Positions 30,898-39,591 of a DNA stretch of 64,000 bases are shown in pieces. Origin of the DNA: Paraburkholderia hiiakae (GTDB lineage: Bacteria > Pseudomonadota > Gammaproteobacteria > Burkholderiales > Burkholderiaceae); NCBI RefSeq assembly GCF_904848665.1, contig NZ_CAJHCQ010000010.1, positions 1 through 64,000 on the forward strand. Direction: 5' to 3'. Position 1 is the first letter of the stretch; the number at the start of each line of letters is the position of its first letter. The notes beneath the pieces are model-generated. The model made no database searches. It was not told where the DNA came from and saw only the letters and a list, made by a program, of their open reading frames with translations. The position numbers and the translations under genes were made by a program.

Positions 30898-32238
30898 ATG
30901 ACCCATCCCTCGCGACAGCTGCGCCTCGGCGCATTCCTGATGCAGACCGGCCACCATATTGCCGGCTGGCGCCATCCCGGCGCACAGGAAAACGCCGGCA
31001 GCAACTTCCGCCATTATGTCGAGCTGGCACGTCTTGCCGAGGCCGCGAAATTCGATGCAATCTTCTTGGCGGATTCTTCGGGAGTGCGCAGCACTCACCT
31101 CGGCTCGCTCGCGCGCACGGCGCGCAGCGAGTTCTTCGAGCCGGTCACGCTCCTTTCGGCGCTCGCTGCCGTTACCGAGCGTATCGGCCTGATCGCCACC
31201 GTTTCCACTTCGTTTCACGAACCCTTTAACGTCGCGCGCAAATTCGCTTCGCTCGACCAGATTTCGGGCGGCCGTGCGGGCTGGAATCTCGTCACGTCGA
31301 GCAGCACCTCCGAAGCGCACAACTTCAATTTCGAGGCATTACCGGATCACGCCAGCCGCTATCAGCGCGCGGCGGAATTTCACGATGTCGTGCTCGGTCT
31401 CTGGGATTCGTGGGACGACGACGCGTTCCCGCGCGACAAGGCGAGCGGCATCTACCTCGATACCGAGAAGTTGCACGTGCTCAACCATCGCGGCGACTTC
31501 TTCAAGGTGCGTGGGCCGCTCAACGTTTCACGCTCGCCGCAGGGCCGACCCGTTGTCGTTCAGGCGGGCGCCTCGGAGGCCGGCCGGGAGCTCGCGGCGC
31601 GAACGGCGGAGGTGATCTTCGTCGCGCATCAGACGTTCGACGAAGCAAAGGCCTTCTACGCCGACATTAAAGGCCGCCTGCCGCGCTACGGGCGCGACCC
31701 CGACGACGTGAAAATCATGCCCGGCATATTTCCCGTGGTCGGGCGCACGCAGGCGCAAGCCGAAGAGAAGTTCGAACAACTTCAGTCGCTCGTCGACCCC
31801 GTGGTTGGCGTGGCGTTGCTCTCCAGCGTGATTGGCGGGGTGGACCTCTCCGGCTATGACGTCGACGGCCCGATCCCCGATCTTCCCGAAACCAATGGCC
31901 CGAAAAGCCGTCAGCATCTGCTCGTCGATCTCGCGCGCCGCGACAAGCTCACGATCCGCGAGTTGTATTTGCGCATAGCCGGTGCCCGGGGCCATCAACA
32001 GGTGATCGGCACGCCCCAAAGCATTGCCGATCAGCTGCAGCAATGGTTCGAGGAGGGCGGCGCCGATGGCTTCAACATCATGGCGCCTTACTTCCCGGGC
32101 GGCCTCGCGGATTTCACAGAACTCGTACTGCCCGAACTGCGGCGGCGCGGTCTTTTCCGCACCGAGTACGAAGGCCGCACGTTGCGCGATCACCTTGGGC
32201 TCAAGCGCCCCGCTCGCGGCAGCCATCCGGCCGCCTGA
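30898..32238 (+). CDS. FMN-dependent monooxygenase of the NtaA/SnaA/DszA family
   Basis: A 446-residue LLM (luciferase-like) monooxygenase of the long NtaA/SnaA/DszA(SoxA)/ScmK subgroup, which uses reduced FMN from a separate reductase. Features include LRLGAFLMQTGHHIAGWRHP, the strand-loop FDAIFLADSSGVRS, the phosphate-binding region SGGRAGWNLVTSSSTSEAHN that is diagnostic for this subgroup, RPVVVQAGASEAGRELAAR, and GTPQSIADQLQQWFEEGGAD. The start at 30898 places the first beta strand at the N-terminus. It is followed after 37 nt by a DszC-like gene. That pairing is typical of sulfur-scavenging clusters, in which DszC-like proteins oxidise the sulfur and DszA-like proteins cleave a C-S bond. 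A flavin reductase is not seen in the window. The exact substrate is unknown. Confidence 0.85.
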   Translation: MTHPSRQLRLGAFLMQTGHHIAGWRHPGAQENAGSNFRHYVELARLAEAAKFDAIFLADSSGVRSTHLGSLARTARSEFFEPVTLLSALAAVTERIGLIATVSTSFHEPFNVARKFASLDQISGGRAGWNLVTSSSTSEAHNFNFEALPDHASRYQRAAEFHDVVLGLWDSWDDDAFPRDKASGIYLDTEKLHVLNHRGDFFKVRGPLNVSRSPQGRPVVVQAGASEAGRELAARTAEVIFVAHQTFDEAKAFYADIKGRLPRYGRDPDDVKIMPGIFPVVGRTQAQAEEKFEQLQSLVDPVVGVALLSSVIGGVDLSGYDVDGPIPDLPETNGPKSRQHLLVDLARRDKLTIRELYLRIAGARGHQQVIGTPQSIADQLQQWFEEGGADGFNIMAPYFPGGLADFTELVLPELRRRGLFRTEYEGRTLRDHLGLKRPARGSHPAA

Positions 32239-32275
32239 CTTCGCCACATCGCCTGACTTAACCGGAACTCGTACT

Positions 32276-33556
32276 ATGTCCCAATACACGTCTGACAATG
32301 CATCGAACGCCGATATCAGCGTCGAACCTCACGCTGCATGGGGCGCAGCCCCGAGCGAGCGCTACGAAACGCTCGCGCGCGACTGGCGTGGGCTCTTCGC
32401 GCGCATTCGCGCGAGCGCCGTCGAACGCGATCTCGCTCACCGTCTGCCCCACGACGAGATCAAGTGGCTGCGCGACGCAGGCTTCACGCGCCTGCGCCTG
32501 CCACGCGAGCAAGGCGGTGTGGGCGCGACGCTGCCCGAACTATTCGGATTGCTGATCGAGCTTGGCGCCGCCGATACGAATGTCGTCAACGCGGTTCGTG
32601 CGCATCTCGGTTTTGTCGAAGACGTGCTCACCGCGCACGAAGCGCAATGGCAAGCACATTGGCTGAGCAAGCTGGCTTCCGGCGACTTGATCGGCGCGGG
32701 TCTTTCCGAAGCGGGTAGCGCAAAGGTCGGCACGTTCGCCACGCATCTCACTCGCACGCCGCAAGGCATTCGCCTGAACGGCCGCAAGTTCTACACCACA
32801 GGTTCGCTGTTTGCGGACTGGGTAGCCGTTGCGGCACAAGACGGCGACGAGACCGTTTATCTTCAGGTGCCGCGCACGGCGCGAGGCGTCGAGGTGATCG
32901 ACGATTGGGATGGCTTCGGCCAGGCACTCACGGCAAGCGGCACCGCGACCTTCGTGGATGTCGCGGTCGAATCCGAATGGATCCGCCCCTCTTCGACGCG
33001 TTTTCCCTACGCGGTGCCGTTCTATCAGCTCGTTCATCTGGCGTCGCTGGCCGGCATCGGCCGCGCGCTCGCCGACGATGTCGCGCGCCGCGTGCGCCAA
33101 CGCGACCGTGTCTACAGCCACGGCAATGCAGACCGCGTCGCCGACGATCCGCAGATTCTCCAGGTTGTAGGCCGACTGCACAGCGCCGCCTATGCCGCGC
33201 GCGCCGTGACGTTGCAGGCCGCGAAGGCGATCCAGCGCAGCTATGAAGCGCATCAGGATGCGGCCACGAGCGAAGTGCCGCGTCTGGAGGCGCTCACTCA
33301 GGCGCACACCGACGCACACGTCGAAGTGGATCAGTCTGTCTCGGTGATCACGCGGCTTGTGCTCGACGCGAGTACGGATCTCTTCGACGCGCTCGGCGCA
33401 TCGGCCACGCTTCGCACGGAAGGGCTCGATCGCTACTGGCGCAACGCGCGCACCATTTCGTCGCATAACCCACGCGTGTATCGCGAGCGGCAAGTCGGCG
33501 CGTTCGCCGTGAACGGGTCCGTGCCACCGAGTTTTTATCGCGTGGGCAAAGGTTGA
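32276..33556 (+). CDS. DszC-like flavin monooxygenase (acyl-CoA dehydrogenase fold)
   Basis: A 426-residue protein with the acyl-CoA dehydrogenase fold but in the class-D flavin monooxygenase group (DszC/SfnC-like). The N-terminal helical part has LPHDEIKWLRDAGFTRLRLP and LIELGAADTNVVNAVRAHLG. The middle beta domain has LSEAGSAKVGTFATHL and GRKFYTTGSLFADWVAVAA. The C-terminal part has the family signature GLDRYWRNARTISSHNPRVY. It lacks the catalytic Glu context of true acyl-CoA dehydrogenases, which fits an oxygen-activating enzyme. Together with the preceding DszA-like gene it probably oxidises a sulfur compound (thioether, sulfoxide or sulfone) for sulfur release. Start ATG 32276, 37 nt from the previous stop. 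Confidence 0.82.
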   Translation: MSQYTSDNASNADISVEPHAAWGAAPSERYETLARDWRGLFARIRASAVERDLAHRLPHDEIKWLRDAGFTRLRLPREQGGVGATLPELFGLLIELGAADTNVVNAVRAHLGFVEDVLTAHEAQWQAHWLSKLASGDLIGAGLSEAGSAKVGTFATHLTRTPQGIRLNGRKFYTTGSLFADWVAVAAQDGDETVYLQVPRTARGVEVIDDWDGFGQALTASGTATFVDVAVESEWIRPSSTRFPYAVPFYQLVHLASLAGIGRALADDVARRVRQRDRVYSHGNADRVADDPQILQVVGRLHSAAYAARAVTLQAAKAIQRSYEAHQDAATSEVPRLEALTQAHTDAHVEVDQSVSVITRLVLDASTDLFDALGASATLRTEGLDRYWRNARTISSHNPRVYRERQVGAFAVNGSVPPSFYRVGKG

Positions 33557-33576
33557 TTGCCGGGGCGAACGCACGC

Positions 33577-33733
33577 GCGAGGTCAGTTCGCGTGTGGCCG
33601 GAATCAGCACGTGGCCATAGTCGACGGCATCTTCGAGCGGATCGAAGCCGCGAATCAGGAACGTCGTGACGCCCGGCGCGTGATATTCAGCGAGCGTCAC
33701 GCGATCCGAGGAGGCTAGCATCCAGGCATGCAC
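33577..33733 (-). pseudogene. Remnant of an alkanesulfonate monooxygenase-like gene
   Basis: On the minus strand one frame reads SSDRVTLAEYHAPGVTTFLI, RGFDPLEDAVDYGHVLIPAT, RELTS. The G-V-T-TFLIRGFDPLEDA-DYG pattern is the C-terminal end of SsuD/LLM sulfonate monooxygenases. Nothing upstream encodes the rest, and downstream the frame runs without a native stop into the antisense of the DszC-like gene. It is a short decayed tail, showing that another LLM gene once stood here. The remainder of 33557-33893 has no gene. Confidence 0.55.
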
Positions 33734-33893
33734 GTTTTAAATATTGAATGCTGATAAACATTCCATTCGGACATGAAGTGATGCTGCCCGGCGAAAAAGG
33801 AAAGTCGGAATCATTCTTTGCCGGGATGCGTGAGCTGGCCAATACTCGAAGCTTCCGCGCCCCTTCTGTGCGCGCCTCTCGCAGGACGTCCTC

Positions 33894-35351
33894 ATGAGTG
33901 AACTCACGCTGCCCGACCGCCACGCACACGAAGCGCTGCGTCTCATCGGCCCCGATCCGGACGACTGGGTCGTCAGTCGCGCCGGCATCGATCACAACGT
34001 CGTCGTCGTAGGCGGCGGCCAGAGCGGCACGGCGTTCGCGTTCGGCTTGCGGCGCGCGGGTATCGGCAAGGTCAGCGTGATCGACAGCGCCGCCGGCGCG
34101 CCGCTCGCCGGCGTCTGGACCACGCGCGCGCGTATGCAGCGGCTGCGCACGCCAAAAACGCTGCCGGGGCCGGAAGCAGGGGTCCCCGCGCTGGGCTTCC
34201 AGGCGTGGTACGAAGCGCGCCACGGCGAGGCTGCGTACGCGGCGTTCGACCGCATCGGCCGCGAGGAATGGGCGGACTATCTCGCGTGGTATCGGCAGTT
34301 CCTCGGCATCTCGGTTCGATACGGCACGACGCTCACGCGCATCGAGCCCATCGGCACGCACTTCAGGCTGCATTTGCTCGTTCGTGATGGCGAACGCGTC
34401 GAACAGCGCGTGGAAACAGCGCGCAAGGTCATTCTCGCGAACGGCGTGGCGGGCAACGGCAAGCCGAATCTCATTGCACCGCTAACCTCACTGCCGCGCA
34501 CGCACTTCGCGCATACGTCCGACGCAATCGACTTCGCCGCGTTGCGCGGCCGCTCCGTCGCGATCGTGGGCGGCGCTGCCTCGGCTTTCGATGCGGCGGC
34601 GACGGCGCTCGAAGCGGGCGCCGCCGACGTGCATCTGTTCGTGCGGCGCGCGTTGCTGCCCAGCCTGCCGGTCACGCGCGCCCGTGCGTATCCGGGCGCG
34701 TACGACAACTATCCCGCGCTGCCTGATGTGCTGCGCTGGCGTCAGGCACTGCGCTTTCGCCGCGCGGGCTCGACGCCGCCTGCCGACGCGGTCTCGCGCG
34801 TGACGCGTTTCCCGAATTTTCATCTGCATCTGGACGCGGCATGGCAGGGCGTGAAGGTCGAAGGCGCCCGCGTTCAGGCGCATGTGAACGACACAACATT
34901 TGCATTCGATTTCGTGATCGCCGGGACGGGCTATGCCGTCGATCTGCACGCCCGGCCCGAGCTTGCCGATCTCGCCGCGCACGTGCGGCTATGGCGAGAT
35001 CACTACACGCCCGCGGGGCATGAGCAAGACGATGCGCTGGGCGCGCATCCGTACCTTGGCGCTGCGCTCGAGTATCTGGAGAGGACGCCCGGCGCGGCGC
35101 CGTTTTTGCGCAACGTTCACGTCTTCAATCCGGCGGCGTTCGTCAGTCGCGGGCTGCCGGTCGGCGATGTGCCCAGCATGAAGCGCGACATCCCCGCCGT
35201 GATCCGGCGCATCAGCGAGGACCTGTTCATCGAGGATCTGGATGCGCACGAGGCGCGCATGAGTGGCCCGGTGCCCGCCGATTTCGAGCCGTCGTTCTAT
35301 GCGGACAACGTGTACCGCGAGGCCCGCGCGGAGCTGGTGGACTCGCGCTAG
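33894..35351 (+). CDS. FAD/NAD(P)-binding monooxygenase (FMO-like)
   Basis: A 485-residue two-dinucleotide-binding-domain flavoprotein. The FAD site is VVVVGGGQSGTAFAFGLRRAG (GxGxxG-type, about residue 38). The NAD(P) site is VAIVGGAASAFDAAATALEAG (about 225). A further conserved ATG-type segment is FVIAGTGYAVDLHARPEL. The motif order fits flavin-containing or Baeyer-Villiger-like monooxygenases, although a full FxGxxxHxxxW fingerprint is not seen (the matching region reads RTHFAHTSDAIDF). It is flanked by sulfur-related LLM genes in the same direction and may oxidise an organosulfur or thioether intermediate. No signal peptide; cytoplasmic. Substrate unknown. Confidence 0.8.
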   Translation: MSELTLPDRHAHEALRLIGPDPDDWVVSRAGIDHNVVVVGGGQSGTAFAFGLRRAGIGKVSVIDSAAGAPLAGVWTTRARMQRLRTPKTLPGPEAGVPALGFQAWYEARHGEAAYAAFDRIGREEWADYLAWYRQFLGISVRYGTTLTRIEPIGTHFRLHLLVRDGERVEQRVETARKVILANGVAGNGKPNLIAPLTSLPRTHFAHTSDAIDFAALRGRSVAIVGGAASAFDAAATALEAGAADVHLFVRRALLPSLPVTRARAYPGAYDNYPALPDVLRWRQALRFRRAGSTPPADAVSRVTRFPNFHLHLDAAWQGVKVEGARVQAHVNDTTFAFDFVIAGTGYAVDLHARPELADLAAHVRLWRDHYTPAGHEQDDALGAHPYLGAALEYLERTPGAAPFLRNVHVFNPAAFVSRGLPVGDVPSMKRDIPAVIRRISEDLFIEDLDAHEARMSGPVPADFEPSFYADNVYREARAELVDSR

Positions 35352-35417
35352 GCGCCTTGGCGTGCCCGGCGTCAGCATCGGCGTCCCTTCTTTCCCGTCT
35401 TTTTACGTCTTCACCCA

Positions 35418-36479
35418 ATGTCCCATTCTTTCCCACGCTTTGGCATCTGGGCGCTCGTGCATGGAAGCCGCGCGGCGCTGCAGGACCCCGCCGAACCCTA
35501 CGACGCATCGTGGGCCCGCAACAAGGCGCTTGTGCTCGAAGCCGAACGCCTCGGTTTCGATTCCGTCCTCGTCGCGCAGCATACGGTCAATCCGCACGAT
35601 CCCACGCTCGACCAGCTGGAGGCGTGGACGGCTTCGGCCGCTTTGGCGGCGCTCACGTCGCGCATCGAGATCATCGCCGCCATCAAGCCGTTTCTCTACC
35701 ATCCAGTCGTGCTCGCGAAGATGGCGCAGCAGATCGAGCACATCAGCGGCGGGCGCTTCGCGATCAACCTCGTTAACGCATGGAACCGGCCGGAACTGGA
35801 ACGCGCCGGCATTGCGTTTCCCGAGCACGACGATCGCTACGCCTATGGCCGCGAATGGATCACGGTGGTCGATGCCTTGCTGCGCGGTCAGAACGTGAGC
35901 CATCACGGCGAGCGCTTTCATATCGACGATTACCGGCTGCTGCCCGCCGATCCGTTCCGCGCGCGCCCGCGCATTTACGTGGGCGGCGAGTCGGAGCCGG
36001 CGCGCGAGCTGGTGGCCGCGCACGGCGACGTCTGGTTCATCAACGGCCAACCGCTCGACGACGTCGCGGGCCTGATCGGCGACGTGTCGGCACGTACGCG
36101 GCCCGACGGGCACGCTCCCTTGCGATTCGGTCTGTCCGCCTTCGTGATCGCGCGCGAGACCCACGCGCAGGCCGAGGCGCACCTCGATCGTCTGTTCACG
36201 CTGGCCGAGCGCGACAAGCCGCTGCGCGAGCGCCAGAAGGCCAACATCGACCCGAACGTCGAGATGTTCAAGACCTTCGCACGCTCGCCGCGCGTCGGCT
36301 CCAATGGGGGGACGGCGGCGGGGCTCGTGGGCGATTACGACACGGTTGCGCGACGTATCGCCGAATTCCACCGCGCCGGGATCGAACTCTTCATGCTGCA
36401 GTTCCAGCCCTTCGAGCACGACATGCGCCGGTTTGCGCAGGAGATCGTGCCGCGCGTGCGCCGCGAACTCGCGGCCTGA
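35418..36479 (+). CDS. LLM-class FMN-dependent sulfonate/sulfone monooxygenase-like protein
   Basis: A 353-residue luciferase-like monooxygenase of the SsuD/SfnG group. Recognisable segments are FGIWALVHGSRAALQDPAEP, LGFDSVLVAQHTVNPHDPTL, SRIEIIAAIKPFLYHPVVLA, the flavin-phosphate region HISGGRFAINLVNAWNRPEL, and the C-terminal GLVGDYDTVARRIAEFHRAG. Such enzymes release sulfite from alkanesulfonates or oxidise dimethyl sulfone, using FMNH2 supplied by a partner reductase not present here. It follows the FMO-like gene at 66 nt and ends 22 nt before the convergent DszC-like gene. Its position next to an SsuABC-type transporter strongly supports a role in sulfonate or sulfone sulfur scavenging; the exact substrate is open. 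Confidence 0.83.
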   Translation: MSHSFPRFGIWALVHGSRAALQDPAEPYDASWARNKALVLEAERLGFDSVLVAQHTVNPHDPTLDQLEAWTASAALAALTSRIEIIAAIKPFLYHPVVLAKMAQQIEHISGGRFAINLVNAWNRPELERAGIAFPEHDDRYAYGREWITVVDALLRGQNVSHHGERFHIDDYRLLPADPFRARPRIYVGGESEPARELVAAHGDVWFINGQPLDDVAGLIGDVSARTRPDGHAPLRFGLSAFVIARETHAQAEAHLDRLFTLAERDKPLRERQKANIDPNVEMFKTFARSPRVGSNGGTAAGLVGDYDTVARRIAEFHRAGIELFMLQFQPFEHDMRRFAQEIVPRVRRELAA

Positions 36480-36501
36480 AGCAATGGGCGCGCGGCCCGG
36501 A

Positions 36502-37743
36502 TCAGAAGAACGCGCCCGTTGGCGGGAGCTGCCCGGTCAGCAGGTTCTGACCGAGCAGACGCTCCTTGTAGAGACGCGGATTGTGCGAGGCGAGCACCTT
36601 GATATTGCGCCAATGCCGGTCCAGTGCGGCCGCGCTCGACACCACCGAGCCGGAGCCCAGGTCGATGAGCCAGCTGGCGACTTGCGGCGCGAGATCGTCG
36701 ATCACGACCTTCGCTTCCGAGGCGGCGAGCGTCGCGGCGAGGGTGGCCGCATAGTCGTCGCGCGTGCCGCGGCTCTGCGCGGCGTGTTGCAGCGCCTGCA
36801 CGGCGCGCTCGGCGCTCGCCTCGATGCTCGCGGCGTAGGCGCGAATGCGCCCCAACAACGCCTGTAGCGCGGGTTCGTCGGCGGGCTGTGCAGCTTCGCC
36901 ATGGTAGAAGTTGCGCCGGCGCGCGCGCAGTACCTCCACCGCATCCAGAACCACGCGCCGCACGATGCCGGCGATGCAATTGGTGAGGTAGACCTGGTGG
37001 AACGTGAAGCCCCACGGCGCGGCCTCGGGCACTTTCGGCGGGTCGGGCGCGTAGACATGCCTCGGCTGCACCACGACGTCGCGGAATCGCGCGGTGCCTG
37101 AGCCGGTCAGGCGCTGGCCGAAACCCTGCCAGTCGTCTTCCGTGCCGACGCCTTCGCCTCGTTCGAGCACGTATTGCACGGTCCCGTTCGCGCGGCTTTC
37201 GACGGCGAGCCCGACGAATGCGTCGTTGTAGAGATTGCCTGTCGCATACACCTTGTCGCCCGAGCCCACGTAGACCTGCCTGCGCTCGTCCCATTCCAGC
37301 CGGCTCAGCACGCGGCTCGGCCGTGCGCCCGCTGCGGTCGCATCGCTTTCGACGAAGCTCAGGCCGATCGTCTTGCGTCGGCGTGCGAGGTCGAGCACGT
37401 GGGCGTGGAAAGGATGATCGCGGCGCTCGAGGGCCGCCTCCACTTGCCAGAAGTGATTGCGAAAGGCGTGGGCGATATTCGAATCGGCCGCGGCGACGTC
37501 GCGCGCCACGGCGAAAAGCCCGCTCAACGACACGCCGCGGCCGCCGTCATCGGCGCTCAGGCGCAATGCGCCGAAGCCAAGTGCCTTCAGTGCGGCGATC
37601 TCTTCGTGCGGCAGGCGCTGCTCGCGCTCGCGCTGTGCCGCCGTCGCGGCGATCCCGGCTATGGCTTCGGAGAACCCGAGCGACGCCGACAACGGCGAGA
37701 CGAGCGACATTCCGCCAGGCGGTGCGGTGTGGGTTTCAGACAT
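36502..37743 (-). CDS. Second DszC-like flavin monooxygenase
   Basis: A 413-residue acyl-CoA-dehydrogenase-fold monooxygenase, a distant paralogue of the one at 32276. Shared landmarks are the N-terminal LPHEEIAALKALGFGALRLS, the AADSNIAHAFRNHF helix, GSGDKVYATGNLYNDAFVGL in the beta domain, and the C-terminal signature ALDRHWRNIKVLASHNPRLY. The family includes DszC (dibenzothiophene), SfnC and related sulfur-oxidising enzymes needing FMNH2. It heads the minus-strand group followed by the SsuA-, SsuB- and SsuC-like genes, with 63 nt to the next gene, so it is probably co-transcribed with the importer. Two copies in the same island suggest different substrates or successive oxidations. Confidence 0.82.
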   Translation of the reverse strand: MSETHTAPPGGMSLVSPLSASLGFSEAIAGIAATAAQREREQRLPHEEIAALKALGFGALRLSADDGGRGVSLSGLFAVARDVAAADSNIAHAFRNHFWQVEAALERRDHPFHAHVLDLARRRKTIGLSFVESDATAAGARPSRVLSRLEWDERRQVYVGSGDKVYATGNLYNDAFVGLAVESRANGTVQYVLERGEGVGTEDDWQGFGQRLTGSGTARFRDVVVQPRHVYAPDPPKVPEAAPWGFTFHQVYLTNCIAGIVRRVVLDAVEVLRARRRNFYHGEAAQPADEPALQALLGRIRAYAASIEASAERAVQALQHAAQSRGTRDDYAATLAATLAASEAKVVIDDLAPQVASWLIDLGSGSVVSSAAALDRHWRNIKVLASHNPRLYKERLLGQNLLTGQLPPTGAFF

Positions 37744-37806
37744 ACGCTTTCCGGTTCATGCCGCCTTCGCATGCGTGGCGCGCGCGGCGTGTGTTTCGAT
37801 GGAGCG

Positions 37807-38811
37807 TCAAACCTTGACGCTGTAATCGGCGACCTTGATGGGCGCATTGATGATCTTGCGTTGCGCGAGCCAGTCCGCCGCGCGTTGCAGTTGCGCCATG
37901 AAAGCCGCATCGTCCGGCTCGTAGAACCGGTTCACGCGCTTCAGGCTCGTCAGATAGTCGCGCACCGGATCCGGATATTTCGCCTCCTTTTGCACGAGCC
38001 CTTCCGACTCGGCCGGGTGCTGCGATTGCCAGGCGCCTTCCACGTAATACGCGTCGAGCACGGCGCGCACCAGCTCGGAGTTTTCCTCGGTGAACTTGCG
38101 GCGCGTCACGAGCGAGCTGTAGTCGATGAGGAAGTCGAGATCGCGTCCTTCGTTGAAAATGTCCTTTGCGTCGTTCGAATAGCGCGAGATATCGACGGCG
38201 GGTGACCACATCGACCACGCGTCGACCTTGCCTTGCGCAAACGCTGGCGCGGCATCGGGCGGATTCAGATAGACGAACTCGACCTTGTCACGGTCGACGT
38301 GGTGCTTTTCCAGCGCCGCGATGAGCAGAAACTCGCCCAGCCCCGAGCGGTTCACCGCGACCTTGCGGCCGGCGAGGTCGGCAACGGACTGAATGCCGCT
38401 CGTCTTCTTCACGATGATGGCGGTGGAGCGCGGCGAATACACGTCGAAGGCTGTGAAGACGAGGGGGGAGCCGGCCAGCATGGCGGCGAGCGCGGGTGTC
38501 GTCGATCCCCAGAAACCGAAATCCGCGCTGCCGCCAACCACGGCCTGGATCGACGGGGCATGGTTCGGAAACGGCCCGATCCATTCGACCTTGATGTTCT
38601 TCGCCGCGAGCGTTTTCTCGAACACGCCGCGTTGCCTCGCGATGTCGGGCAGGGCGCCATAGCCCCAGCCAATGCGAACCGTGTCGGTGTTGCGCGTGAG
38701 CCTGGCCGGCTGCGCTGCATGCGCGGGAAGCAGACGTGCCGCAGCGGCCCCGGCCAGCAGTCCGCCCGCCGCGCGCAGGAGCTGGCGGCGAGTCAGTGAA
38801 GCATCGTTCAT
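37807..38811 (-). CDS. ssuA: Aliphatic sulfonate ABC transporter, substrate-binding protein
   Basis: A 334-residue periplasmic binding protein of the SsuA/TauA/NrtA-like type. The signal contains twin arginines (LTRRQLLRAAGGLLAGAAAA, cleavage near AHA-AQ), so Tat export is possible. The mature part shows TVRIGWGYGALPDIARQRGV, the helix and loop IQAVVGGSADFGFWGSTTPA, SPRSTAIIVKKTSGIQSVAD, LAGRKVAVNRSGLGEFLL and AFAQGKVDAWSMWSP, all in the order of sulfonate-binding proteins. The start is preceded by AAGGA. It is followed by the ATPase and permease genes. It is expected to bind an alkanesulfonate or a larger organosulfur compound; the ligand cannot be read from the sequence. Confidence 0.85.
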   Translation of the reverse strand: MNDASLTRRQLLRAAGGLLAGAAAARLLPAHAAQPARLTRNTDTVRIGWGYGALPDIARQRGVFEKTLAAKNIKVEWIGPFPNHAPSIQAVVGGSADFGFWGSTTPALAAMLAGSPLVFTAFDVYSPRSTAIIVKKTSGIQSVADLAGRKVAVNRSGLGEFLLIAALEKHHVDRDKVEFVYLNPPDAAPAFAQGKVDAWSMWSPAVDISRYSNDAKDIFNEGRDLDFLIDYSSLVTRRKFTEENSELVRAVLDAYYVEGAWQSQHPAESEGLVQKEAKYPDPVRDYLTSLKRVNRFYEPDDAAFMAQLQRAADWLAQRKIINAPIKVADYSVKV

Positions 38812-38847
38812 TCGTTGTCCTTCCTTGTGTGTGGTGGAGGAGGCGAT

Positions 38848-39591
38848 TCAGCTGGACTGAACGCCGAGTTCCTCGAGCAGCGCGCGCCGCAATGCCTGCG
38901 GCGTGTAATCTTTGGGGTGAAATGCAGCGGCGATGCGCCCCGCGCGCATGACGAGAATGCGGTCGGCGAGCGCGAGCGCTTCGTCGACGTCATGCGTCAC
39001 GATGAGCACGCCCGGCGCATGGCGGGCGACCAGTTCCTTGACGAGCCCGTGCATCTTGATGCGCGTAAGCGCGTCGAGTGCCGCGAACGGTTCGTCGAGC
39101 AGCAGCAGCGCGGGATCGCGCACGAGCGCGCGCGCCAGTGCCACACGCTGCGCCTGGCCGCCGGAAAGATTGCGCGGCCAGTCCTGCTCGCGACCCGCCA
39201 GGCCGACTTCTGCCAGCGCCCGGGCCGCGCCGGCGCGGCCGACGCTCGACTCGTGCCCGAGCGCGACGTTCTCCCACAGCGTGGCCCAAGGCAGCAGACG
39301 ATGCTCCTGAAACACCACGGACGGCCGCTCGGGTGCGCGAATCTGCCCGGCATCCGGCGTGTCGAGGCCGGCGAGCGCGCGCAGCAGCGTGGTCTTGCCG
39401 CAGCCGCTTTCGCCGAGCAGCGCGACGAATTCGCCTTTGCGGATATCGAGGTCGAGTGCGTCGATCACGACACGCGCGCCATAACGGCGCTGGAGTCCGC
39501 GCACCGATACGGCCAACGCCGATGCGGTGGTTTCGGTTTCGCGGCGCGTTACGGTGTTCGCGTGGCGGGGCAACGTGGCCGTGGCGCTCAT
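38848..39591 (-). CDS. ssuB: Sulfonate ABC transporter, ATP-binding subunit
   Basis: A 247-residue ABC ATPase. Walker A is LLGESGCGKTTLLRALAG, the Q-loop is VVFQEHRLLPWATLWENV, the signature LSGGQAQRVALARAL, Walker B LLLLDEPFAALDALT, and the switch His is in VLIVTHDVDEALALADRIL. The Q-loop RLLPWATLWENV region is typical of the nitrate/sulfonate/taurine (SsuB/TauB) subfamily. The ATG at 39591 overlaps the last base of the upstream permease stop (TAATG), so the two are translationally coupled. It powers uptake by the SsuA/SsuC components encoded on either side. An N-terminal extension of about 40 residues before the first strand is slightly longer than usual. Confidence 0.9.
   Translation of the reverse strand: MSATATLPRHANTVTRRETETTASALAVSVRGLQRRYGARVVIDALDLDIRKGEFVALLGESGCGKTTLLRALAGLDTPDAGQIRAPERPSVVFQEHRLLPWATLWENVALGHESSVGRAGAARALAEVGLAGREQDWPRNLSGGQAQRVALARALVRDPALLLLDEPFAALDALTRIKMHGLVKELVARHAPGVLIVTHDVDEALALADRILVMRAGRIAAAFHPKDYTPQALRRALLEELGVQSS

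Noticed and set aside
36502..37743. Acyl-CoA dehydrogenase of fatty-acid oxidation (also 32276-33556)
   Set aside because: Both have the DszC-like LDR-WRN-(R/K)-SHNPR-Y signature and lie among sulfur genes, so a flavin monooxygenase role is preferred.
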